NCBI GenBank assembly: GCA_945865855.1
Contig: CAMBES010000008.1
Location: forward strand, 1-19,370
Length of the DNA stretch: 19,370 bases
Direction: 5' to 3'
Source of the DNA: Rhizobium sp. Q54
GTDB lineage: Bacteria > Pseudomonadota > Alphaproteobacteria > Rickettsiales > UBA1997
The notes below the pieces were generated by a model, which saw only the letters and a list, made by a program, of their open reading frames with translations, did no database searches and had not been told where the DNA came from. The translations under genes were made by a program, and so were the position numbers. Shown here one piece after another: positions 1 to 5,945 of the stretch. How positions within the stretch are numbered: position 1 is the stretch's first letter; the number at the start of each line of letters is the position of its first letter.

Positions 1-1313
1 TTTCTGGCGTGATTTACGTACTTGATGAACCTTCCATTGGCCTGCACCAATCTGATAACGACAAACTAATCGCAACACTAAAAAATCTCCGCGACTTAGG
101 AAATTCGGTAATAGTTGTTGAGCATGACGAAGAAATGATGCGCGAAGCAGAATATTTAATCGACGTCGGTCCTGGCGCAGGAATTCACGGTGGTGAAATT
201 ATTTCTGCCGGCTTGCCTGATTTCGTAATTAATGATCCAAATAGTATTACCGGTCAATATTTGAGCGGCAAAAAGAAGATCGAAATTCCAACCAAGCGTC
301 GCAAAATTGATCCAAAAAGAATGATCAACTTGAGAGGCGCTACACTAAACAATCTCAAGGATATTACCTTGAATCTTCCACTAAGAATTTTCACCGCAAT
401 TTCGGGAATTTCTGGTGGCGGAAAATCGAGTTTAATCATTAAAACTCTCTACCCCGCGCTGGATAAGATCTTGAACAAAGCAAAAGTTTTTCCTGGTCCT
501 TACACTGGAATTTCTGGCCACCATTTCATCGACAAAATAATTGAAATCGACCAATCGCCAATTGGCCGCACCCCACGCTCTAACCCTTGTACTTACGTCG
601 GAGCCTTCACCTTCATTCGTGAATTTTACACCGACTTACCAGAGTCAAAAGCTCGTGGCTACAAGGTCGGAAGATTTTCATTTAACGTTAAAGGTGGTCG
701 CTGCGAAACCTGTCAAGGCGATGGCTTAATCAAGATCGAAATGCATTTCCTTCCCGATGTTTACGTGCGTTGCGAAACTTGTCATGGCAAGCGCTACAAT
801 CGCGAAACTTTGGAAATCAGATATAAAGACAAATCGATTTCTGACGTGCTTGAAATGACCGCAGAAGATGCCTCTGACTTCTTCAATGGAATGCCTCACA
901 TCTACGAAAAATTTAAAGCACTTTGCGATGTTGGCCTCAATTACATCCGAATCGGACAAAGTGCTACAACTCTTTCTGGTGGTGAAGCGCAAAGAATTAA
1001 ACTGGCGAAAGAACTGAGTAAAAAAGCGACGGGAGATACTTTATATATCCTCGACGAACCGACAACTGGTCTGCATTTTGAAGATATCAGCAAACTCTTG
1101 AAAGTGCTTCACAAACTAGTCGACGCCGGAAATTCAATTCTTGTAATTGAGCATAATCTCGACGTTCTAAAAACCGCAGATCACATCGTCGACATCGGCC
1201 CATGTGGTGGCGAAAAAGGTGGCTACATTGTGGCCGAAGGTACTCCAGAAGAAATCGCGAAGAATAAAAAATCAGTAACTGGAAAATATCTGGCGAAAAC
1301 GTTGAAAGCCTAG
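1..1313 (+). CDS. uvrA: Excinuclease ABC subunit A (UvrA), C-terminal part; 5' end outside the window
   Basis: UvrA is the damage-recognition ATPase of nucleotide excision repair; it acts as a dimer that loads UvrB on lesions. The reading frame is open from the window edge (first full codon at 3), so the start lies upstream. Numbering from the GTG at 9: the Walker B and signature-end of ATPase I open the fragment (YVLDEPSIGLHQ), the second Walker A GISGGGKS is at 133-140, the C-terminal zinc finger has Cys232, 235, 255 and 258 (CxxC-19-CxxC), ATPase II signature LSGGEAQ is at 322-328 and Walker B LYILDEP at 345-351. About 435 residues remain of a family of roughly 940, so slightly over half is missing. 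The gene ends at a TAG followed by a strong hairpin terminator. The identification is secure. Confidence 0.98.
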   Translation, partial: SGVIYVLDEPSIGLHQSDNDKLIATLKNLRDLGNSVIVVEHDEEMMREAEYLIDVGPGAGIHGGEIISAGLPDFVINDPNSITGQYLSGKKKIEIPTKRRKIDPKRMINLRGATLNNLKDITLNLPLRIFTAISGISGGGKSSLIIKTLYPALDKILNKAKVFPGPYTGISGHHFIDKIIEIDQSPIGRTPRSNPCTYVGAFTFIREFYTDLPESKARGYKVGRFSFNVKGGRCETCQGDGLIKIEMHFLPDVYVRCETCHGKRYNRETLEIRYKDKSISDVLEMTAEDASDFFNGMPHIYEKFKALCDVGLNYIRIGQSATTLSGGEAQRIKLAKELSKKATGDTLYILDEPTTGLHFEDISKLLKVLHKLVDAGNSILVIEHNLDVLKTADHIVDIGPCGGEKGGYIVAEGTPEEIAKNKKSVTGKYLAKTLKA

Positions 1314-1374
1314 ATATTCAAACTTTCTCGACACTTCATTTTGTTATTCGAGCAAAAGTTCGTCATTATGGCGC

Positions 1375-1426
1375 GGCAAGGCGACAATCCATTCCCATCA
1401 TGAATTGTCGCCTTGCCTTCTTTCTT
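1375..1426 (+). terminator. Probable intrinsic terminator of uvrA
   Basis: A perfect 14-bp inverted repeat has arms at 1375-1388 (GGCAAGGCGACAAT) and 1404-1417, with a 15-nt loop. A pyrimidine/T-rich tract (TTCTTTCTT) follows. It starts 62 bases after the uvrA stop. The G+C-rich stem in AT-rich surroundings and the T-rich tail fit Rho-independent termination. The unusually long perfect stem could also be an intergenic repeat element that doubles as terminator. Confidence 0.7.
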
Positions 1427-1506
1427 AGTGATGAAAAAAAATGGAGATGATTTACCCAGACGACACAAATTTTTTATTATCCCGCTCAAAGTTTTGGTTC
1501 TGTTGT

Positions 1507-1664
1507 TTAGAAAGCATGCTTCAAATTCACAATTCCAGCAATGATGTTGGGGCGCATGTGAAGTTTCTGTAAGTTCCAGAAAGAATTCTGAATATCTTTA
1601 GCTCTCTGAATTTGTACTCAACCTTGACGCGGAAGGAAGCGAAAAACTTGTTGTGAAATTTTTC
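1507..1664 (-). pseudogene. Possible remnant of an outer-membrane beta-barrel protein C-terminus
   Basis: On the minus strand two frames carry adjoining protein-like pieces. The frame open from 1664 to a TGA at 1527-1529 gives FFASFRVKVEYKFREL, which resembles an amphipathic barrel strand. A second frame, overlapping it and ending in TAA at 1507-1509, gives NIIAGIVNLKHAF, which looks like the last strand of a barrel ending in Phe. Joining them requires a frameshift, so if this reading is right the gene is dead. No start or upstream part is visible. The call rests only on by-eye resemblance to Omp25/31-like barrel ends. Confidence 0.22.
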
Positions 1665-1668
1665 TTAT

Positions 1669-1995
1669 TTAGTCAGTGGCTGATTTTCTTTTAATCGGAA
1701 GAATCGGATTGCTCGCGATCTTCTGCCAACCTTGATAGGCCTCGGTCGCCATACTTTTCACAATCTCTCGGAAATGGCTTCTGATCTGCCTTGATGATGA
1801 AGTAGTGAACTTTCCCAGAGTAGCATCTCGAAACTTAATTAAAGAGGAATCCAAGAAATTCTTGGCTGTTATAGATGCGGTAGTAAAGCAATGCGCATAA
1901 AACTTGATCCTCAATTGTTGGAAGTGCGACATTCTGCCGTCACATTTCTTTGCTTCTTGAAGCTGCTCCAAATCTGACCTCATCCTTTCTAACAA
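1669..1995 (-). CDS. Unrecognised 108-residue hypothetical protein (faint phasin-like character)
   Basis: This minus-strand ORF starts at a TTG (1993-1995), with an ATG four codons later (1981-1983), and ends at TAA 1669-1671. The predicted protein is basic and mostly helical, with Glu/Arg/Lys/Gln-rich stretches. It ends with REIVKSMATEAYQGWQKI, which recalls the C-terminal helices of alphaproteobacterial phasins; the similarity is weak. No convincing ribosome binding site precedes either start. The same frame continues upstream past a TGA (2020-2022) to an ATG at 2077-2079, so the ORF may be the surviving part of a longer, interrupted gene of about 137 codons. It uses AGG arginine codons, uncommon in the neighbouring genes. 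It could equally be non-coding. Confidence 0.33.
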   Translation of the reverse strand: MLERMRSDLEQLQEAKKCDGRMSHFQQLRIKFYAHCFTTASITAKNFLDSSLIKFRDATLGKFTTSSSRQIRSHFREIVKSMATEAYQGWQKIASNPILPIKRKSATD

Positions 1996-2155
1996 TTCTC
2001 TAAATTCTTCGATCTTTACTCAAGTTAAATGAAGAAAGTTTTTAGGAGGCTTAGAGAGTTTGAAGAAGTTTAAGCTCATGAAATTTTTGGGTTGTTGCAG
2101 GAAATTTAGTGGAGTTGAGTAGGGTTATGTTTCGCAATGCTTATACTATCCATTA

Positions 2156-2198
2156 AAGTCAAACCAAATTGAGATGTCTTGTTTAGAAGATTTGACTT
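2156..2198. repeat. Inverted repeat with nested hairpin
   Basis: Arms AAGTCAAA (2156-2163) and TTTGACTT (2191-2198) are perfect 8-bp complements. A nested TCTT/AAGA pair lies just inside the right arm. It sits in gene-poor DNA upstream (in minus-strand terms) of the 1669-1995 ORF. Function unknown; it could be an operator, an old terminator or chance in AT-rich DNA. Confidence 0.3.
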
Positions 2199-2221
2199 CT
2201 ATTTAACGCGCCTTCTCCAAA

Positions 2222-2270
2222 CAAAAAGATGTCGCGGAATTGCCAAGAATAAATTCTCTGCATTCGCGCG
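2222..2270 (-). terminator. Possible intrinsic terminator of the NYN-domain gene
   Basis: Read on the minus strand, an imperfect palindrome (2233-2270) pairs GCG-AAT-GC-AGAAT with ATTCT-GC-ATT-CGC around a two-base loop, with small bulges. It is followed within a few bases by a TCTTTTTG tract. It lies about 55 bases past the stop of the gene at 2326-2844. The position and the T tract support termination; the bulged stem weakens it. Confidence 0.4.
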
Positions 2271-2325
2271 AGAGATTATTTTTAGCTTCAAAAGAGTGGA
2301 GGTTCTTACTTCTGATGGAAATTTT

Positions 2326-2844
2326 TTATAATAATAATCCCTCTTCAATCGGCACGAATCTTGAAGCTGCTGAAATAAGAGAATCAGCGGTTAATTCTTT
2401 GACGCCGTAAACTTCAACTTCGACGCCAAAATCTTTTTTAATTTTCTGCACCAATAAATCAAAATCTCCGTCACCAGAAAGAAGAATAACCAGGTCAGAT
2501 TCTTTGGCATATTCCATCATGTCGATCGTGATTCCAACATCCCAATCACCCTTGGCCGAGCCATCACTTCTTTGAATGAATGGCTTCAACTTCACTTCAA
2601 AACCAATGCCGCGCAGAATATTTTGAAACTGTTTTTGTTTTTCATCAAAACGATCAATCGCGTAAGCAAAAGCTTTTACAACATTACGATTCACCGTAAC
2701 TTTTTTCCAAAATGCGTTGTAATCAAAATGCCTTTGATGCCTTTGTTTTGTAGTGTAGTAGATGTTTTGCACATCAACAAAAATGGTGATGTTTTGCGGC
2801 TTAGTTTTCAAATTTTCCTTAAGAATAATTAACGAGAGTAACAT
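2326..2844 (-). CDS. NYN-domain (LabA/DUF88-like) PIN-fold protein, putative RNase
   Basis: The 172-residue protein has the features of the LabA/DUF88 NYN family, PIN-fold proteins with predicted metal-dependent ribonuclease activity. Visible acidic positions are Asp24 in FVDVQN (21-26), Asp100 and Asp102 in GDWDVGITIDMM, and Asp125, Asp127 and Asp129 in LSGDGDFDLL; these should line the metal site. No other domain is fused. It is monocistronic, running from the queE side toward a possible terminator at 2222-2270. The start is uncertain. The ATG at 2842-2844 lies only seven bases after a perfect TATAAT, which would make the message nearly leaderless. A TTG at 2809-2811 has AAGGA four bases upstream and begins 10 residues before FVDVQN, so it may be the true start. 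The substrate cannot be inferred from context. Confidence 0.88.
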   Translation of the reverse strand: MLLSLIILKENLKTKPQNITIFVDVQNIYYTTKQRHQRHFDYNAFWKKVTVNRNVVKAFAYAIDRFDEKQKQFQNILRGIGFEVKLKPFIQRSDGSAKGDWDVGITIDMMEYAKESDLVILLSGDGDFDLLVQKIKKDFGVEVEVYGVKELTADSLISAASRFVPIEEGLLL

Positions 2845-2851
2845 CTAAAAA

Positions 2852-2857
2852 ATTATA
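2852..2857 (-). promoter_or_regulatory. Candidate -10 box for the NYN-domain gene
   Basis: TATAAT, a perfect sigma-70 -10 hexamer, lies on the minus strand seven bases before the ATG at 2844. Only a weak -35 (TTTAAT at 17-bp spacing) is visible. Transcription would begin at or just before the ATG, implying either a leaderless message or use of the internal TTG at 2811. Confidence 0.4.
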
Positions 2858-2923
2858 GATCTGATGTGCCAATGATTAAATTAATTTGATAAAATTGAAA
2901 AAATTTCTGTCCATTAGCTCATC

Positions 2924-3162
2924 ATGGATAAAGCCCTCAGCATAGAAATTAATGGAGAGCTTGGCAATCACAGCTTGATGGATTTGATAAAGAATAAAGT
3001 CTTGGATGGCAGTCAATTTATCGGCCATGAATTTTTGAGTGTAAATGATGGCAAGATGAGAAACAGAAAGTTAATCGTCTCGAAAAAGTAAAGATTTTAA
3101 GCGGATATAAACATGATCTACTTGGCCTCAATCTTTGTGGCGATCCAAGATTATTTACCTAA
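2924..3162 (+). pseudogene. Possible small decayed gene in two frames
   Basis: An ATG at 2924 opens a 55-codon frame (ending TAA 3089-3091) whose product begins MDKALSIEINGELGNHSL and contains FIGHEFLSVNDGKM. No Shine-Dalgarno sequence precedes it. A different frame, open across 3053-3162, gives LEKVKILSGYKHDLLGLNLC and then GDPRLFT before a TAA at 3160-3162. One frameshift near 3055-3090 would join them into about 80 residues, which suggests a broken small gene. I do not recognise the product. The second piece overlaps the 3' end of queE on the other strand. Confidence 0.2.
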
Positions 3163-3808
3163 TCCCCAAAATCTTGTGAGTCTGCAGCGAAAGAAAATAT
3201 CCGAGCTCGCCACACAACTTCACCGCATGCTTTAGATTAGCTCTGTTCTTAGCTTCATTATATTCATCCATTGGCTGCACATAAATTTGAGCTTTACTTT
3301 TTGACTGACCAACATCCCCCACTTCGCAATAATCCTTGTTCGATTTCGAAATAATAAATTTAAAAGCATCAATGCGCGCAAGTAGGTCTGGCCTGATTTG
3401 GTGATATTTTCCTTTCGTGATTTTTGGCGAACAAATTATTTTAACTTTAGGATTTAATTCCCGAAAAATTGTGCCATTAGTTTCGATCTGAACAAGAAAA
3501 CCCAACTTCACCAACTCGTCACAAAGCCTTTCAATTGGCTGACGCATCGGCTCTCCGCCAGTAATCACAACTAATTTTTTATTCAGTTTTTTTACCTGAT
3601 CTAAAATTTTCTTGAGCGAAATTTTTTTGTAAGATTCGAATTCAGTGTCGCAAAATTCGCAGGCGAGATTACAACCGCCAAGTCTGATAAAAGTCGCAGG
3701 CTTTCCAACATAAGGGCCCTCGCCTTGTAATGTTGGAAAAATTTCCTGCACATCAAGATCTTCTCCTGAATGATTTTCAGGTTTTAATTTTTTGTTTTTA
3801 CCGAACAT
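3155..3808 (-). CDS. queE: 7-carboxy-7-deazaguanine synthase QueE (radical SAM)
   Basis: QueE is a radical SAM enzyme that converts 6-carboxy-tetrahydropterin to 7-carboxy-7-deazaguanine, a step toward preQ0 and tRNA queuosine. From the ATG at 3806-3808 the protein has 217 residues, close to the usual size. It opens with the family's EIFPTLQGEGPYVGKPATF, then CNLACEFC with Cys46, Cys50 and Cys53 (CX3CX2C) for the 4Fe-4S cluster, and then the SAM-binding TGGEP motif. The frame stays open upstream to 4069, but that stretch is antisense to ccmF and encodes only repeats and low-complexity sequence, so I take the ATG next to the conserved region. A GGAG lies just two bases before it, closer than ideal. 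The ATG overlaps the ccmF ATG within one CATG. No other queuosine gene is in the window. Confidence 0.95.
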   Translation of the reverse strand: MFGKNKKLKPENHSGEDLDVQEIFPTLQGEGPYVGKPATFIRLGGCNLACEFCDTEFESYKKISLKKILDQVKKLNKKLVVITGGEPMRQPIERLCDELVKLGFLVQIETNGTIFRELNPKVKIICSPKITKGKYHQIRPDLLARIDAFKFIISKSNKDYCEVGDVGQSKSKAQIYVQPMDEYNEAKNRANLKHAVKLCGELGYFLSLQTHKILGIR

Positions 3809-3809
3809 G
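3806..3809. promoter_or_regulatory. CATG shared start site of divergent queE and ccmF
   Basis: The palindrome CATG holds the ATG of queE on the minus strand (3808 to 3806) and the ATG of ccmF on the plus strand (3807-3809). If both starts are right there is no intergenic DNA, and each gene's promoter and leader must lie inside the other's coding sequence. Confidence 0.65.
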
Positions 3810-5615
3810 GCTCCAATTCTAGGTTTTGCGCTTCTTCTGCTGATTTTCTCAATCGGAATCTTTTTGCCGTTTTTGATTTTTTTTGCCAGGGGAAATACCG
3901 GGGGAAATACCGGGGGAAATACCGGGGGAAATACCAGGGAAAATACCCAAGGAAATACCGGGGAAAATCCTGGGGAAAATCCAAGGAAAAATAAGTTCAA
4001 AATCTCACTCGAAGAGTTGCAAAAAATATCTCTGCGTCTTGTTGCCGCGATTCTTTTTGCCGCGATCATTACACAGATTTGTCTGATTTATTCTTTCGTC
4101 ATTTCTGATTACTCAGTCGAAAATGTTTACAAAAATTCACATCATTTAAAGCCGCTGATTTACAAAATTTCTGGCTCCTGGGGAAACCACGAGGGGTCAA
4201 TGTTGCTGCTTATTACCACCCTTTCTGCCTACACTCTTGCTTTTAGTTTTTTGAGCAAAATTTCAGCGCGGCAAAAATTAATTATTACTTCGTCGCAGTC
4301 GCTAATCATTGCACTTTTTGCCGCTTTTACCGCCTTCACTTCTAATCCATTCGCGCGAATTTTTCCGATGCCAATCGAGGGCCTCGGTCTTAATCCGATC
4401 TTACAAGATATTGGTCTGGCGCTACACCCGCCAATGCTTTACACGGGCTATCTCGGCTTCTCATTAATTTTTTCTTTCGCCATTGCTGGGCTTCTTTGTG
4501 AAAAAGTTGATCGTGATTTCGTCAGAAAAATGACGCCTTGGCTATTTTTTTCTTACGGATTTTTAACTTTAGGGGTTGGCCTCGGCTCTTGGTGGGCATA
4601 TCGCGAACTTGGTTGGGGTGGATATTGGTTTTGGGATCCAGTCGAAAATGTCTCACTGATGCCCTGGCTCATTGCCACTGCATTAATTCACGCGGTGAAA
4701 CTGGTTGAAAAAAAAGAGATCTACAAAAATTGGACAGTTTTTTTAGCGATCCTCACCTTCATTCTTTGTTTGCTTGGAATTTTTCTCACTCGCTCCGGAG
4801 TCTTGAGTTCCGTTCATTCATTCGCTATTGATGCCAAGCGCGGATTTTTTGTAATCACTTTAATTTTCCTAATTGGTGGAGCTGCTTTGCTAATTTTTGG
4901 CGCAAAGATGAATCGCTTAAGATCAAAACCCGCGATAATCGACAGAAGCGAGAAATTAATTCTGCTAAATAATTATTTCCTGCTCGTCGCTTTATTCGTA
5001 GTACTTCTCGGCACTACTTACCCAATTTTTCTTCGCGGATTATTTAGCGAATTCATTTCAATCGGCGCCGATTACTACAATCAGATTTTTAAAATCATGA
5101 TCGTGCCGTTTCTTGCTTTGATTGCCTTTTCAACAAAATCTGCAAAACCTACTCCAAAAAATATTTCTCATCTCGGATTTTTTTTGATTATTCTTGGCGT
5201 CACTTTTTCTTCTTATTTTGGATTGGTAAAAGAGCTAAGCCTGAAGCAAGGCGAATCTTTCACGCTTGGTGATTACAAAATTAAATTCGAAAAAATTGAA
5301 TATTTCGCTGGAAAAAATTTTGTCTCGCGCCAAGGAGATTTCACTCTTTCTAAAAATGGCAAAGAGCTTGGAGACTTACAGCCACAACTGCGCTTCTATC
5401 CAGTAAATGATCAAACAACTAACGAGGCTTCGATAAAACATCGTATTTTTGGTGACGTTTATTTGGTTATTGGCAATAAGGATGAAAATGAAAATTACGC
5501 CATCCGCGCTTATTACAAACCATTCATTTGGTTGATTTGGCTGGGATGTGTTTTAATTTTTGGCGCAGCTCTTCTTAAAATTTTCAGAAACTTTTTCCAA
5601 AAGACTAAAAAATGA
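3807..5615 (+). CDS. ccmF: Heme lyase CcmF, cytochrome c maturation system I
   Basis: CcmF is an inner-membrane protein of the CcmFGH complex that attaches heme to apocytochrome c on the periplasmic side. The 602-residue multi-spanning protein has the WWD domain (SWWAYRELGWGGYWFWDPVE, about 261-280), a conserved NSHHLKPLIYKISGSWGNHEGS region (110-131) and HPPMLYTGY (207-215) with a likely heme-ligand His. It is a little short against the usual 640-660 residues. Residues 30-62, in the loop after the first membrane helix, are a tetrapeptide repeat of NTGG type, encoded by a 12-nt minisatellite; I know of no such insert in typical CcmF. The ATG at 3807 is preferred over an upstream TTG at 3792 because MAPILGFALLLL matches the normal N-terminus. 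No Shine-Dalgarno sequence is visible. The stop overlaps the next start (ATGA). Other ccm genes are absent here. Confidence 0.96.
   Translation: MAPILGFALLLLIFSIGIFLPFLIFFARGNTGGNTGGNTGGNTRENTQGNTGENPGENPRKNKFKISLEELQKISLRLVAAILFAAIITQICLIYSFVISDYSVENVYKNSHHLKPLIYKISGSWGNHEGSMLLLITTLSAYTLAFSFLSKISARQKLIITSSQSLIIALFAAFTAFTSNPFARIFPMPIEGLGLNPILQDIGLALHPPMLYTGYLGFSLIFSFAIAGLLCEKVDRDFVRKMTPWLFFSYGFLTLGVGLGSWWAYRELGWGGYWFWDPVENVSLMPWLIATALIHAVKLVEKKEIYKNWTVFLAILTFILCLLGIFLTRSGVLSSVHSFAIDAKRGFFVITLIFLIGGAALLIFGAKMNRLRSKPAIIDRSEKLILLNNYFLLVALFVVLLGTTYPIFLRGLFSEFISIGADYYNQIFKIMIVPFLALIAFSTKSAKPTPKNISHLGFFLIILGVTFSSYFGLVKELSLKQGESFTLGDYKIKFEKIEYFAGKNFVSRQGDFTLSKNGKELGDLQPQLRFYPVNDQTTNEASIKHRIFGDVYLVIGNKDENENYAIRAYYKPFIWLIWLGCVLIFGAALLKIFRNFFQKTKK
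3889..3984 (+). repeat. 12-nt tandem repeat (minisatellite) inside ccmF, eight units
   Basis: Eight consecutive 12-nt units cover 3889-3984, with a decayed ninth. The first three are identical (GGGGAAATACCG), the fourth differs by one base, and the later four drift more. Because 12 is a multiple of three, unit gain or loss would keep ccmF in frame and change the protein by four residues at a time (NTGG, degenerating to NTRE, NTQG, NTGE and NPGE). The identical units at one end suggest recent expansion by slippage. The same DNA lies about 80-180 bases upstream of the queE start on the opposite strand. Confidence 0.95.
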
Positions 5616-5896
5616 AATTCAGAATTTTCCAACCAACAAAATCCGCAATGCAATCTGGTAAAAAAAATACCAAAAAATGGTTAATGCTCCCGATTGAAAA
5701 TAATGCCATACGCTCAGTAAATCCGATAACCGGTTGGATTTCAGCAAGTAACACTTCATCGCAATTTCACTTTGAATTCTCAACCAAGGATGAGGCAATT
5801 AATTTTGCCCAAAAAGGAGGATTTCACTTCGAGGTTGAAGAGCCAAAATTAGCGGTAATTAAACCAAAATCTTACGCCGCTAACTTCACCAGTTAG
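5612..5896 (+). CDS. NDUFS4-like ETC complex I accessory subunit family protein
   Basis: This 94-residue protein matches the ETC complex I subunit conserved-region family, the bacterial relatives of mitochondrial NDUFS4 (18-kDa/AQDQ subunit). Family hallmarks are the opening RIFQPTKSAMQSGK, the central P.TGWISASNTSSQ segment, TKDEAINFAQKGG, and the closing KSYAANF. In alphaproteobacteria and mitochondria the protein is peripheral to the matrix/cytoplasmic arm of NADH dehydrogenase I. Its ATG overlaps the ccmF stop (ATGA), implying translational coupling. No nuo genes are in the window. It is of normal length and ends in TAG at 5894-5896. The family call is strong; a role in complex I of this organism is inferred. 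Confidence 0.92.
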   Translation: MKFRIFQPTKSAMQSGKKNTKKWLMLPIENNAIRSVNPITGWISASNTSSQFHFEFSTKDEAINFAQKGGFHFEVEEPKLAVIKPKSYAANFTS

Positions 5897-5897
5897 T

Positions 5898-5935
5898 TTT
5901 TAACTCACCACACCAAGTTTTAACCCACCACACCA
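5898..5935. repeat. Two near-identical 18-bp direct repeats upstream of the TpsB gene
   Basis: TTTTAACTCACCACACCA (5898-5915) recurs at 5918-5935 with one difference (C for T at position 8), a 20-bp period. The pair fills most of the 49-base gap between the NDUFS4-like stop and the TpsB start. A regulator binding adjacent helical turns or a small duplication are both possible. Confidence 0.7.
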
Positions 5936-5945
5936 CCAAAACCCA

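Noticed and set aside
133..438. Variant second Walker A of UvrA (GISGGGKS instead of GVSGSGKS)
   Set aside because: It still satisfies GxxGxGK[ST]; the changed position is variable, so loss of ATPase function is not indicated.
2020..2022. TGA recoded as tryptophan (joining the frame upstream of 1995)
   Set aside because: TGA clearly ends purQ, lpxI, cca and ccmF in this window, so the standard code applies; an interrupted or non-coding frame is simpler.
3889..3984. CRISPR array
   Set aside because: The repeat unit is only 12 nt, tandem and without spacers, and translates in frame inside ccmF.
3784..4086. Long opposite-frame and opposite-strand ORFs through the minisatellite (Phe-Pro-Arg-Tyr and Pro-Gly-Glu-Ile repeats)
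   Set aside because: A 12-nt repeat without stops is open in several frames at once; these are by-products of the repeat inside ccmF, and the queE frame there lies upstream of its conserved N-terminus.
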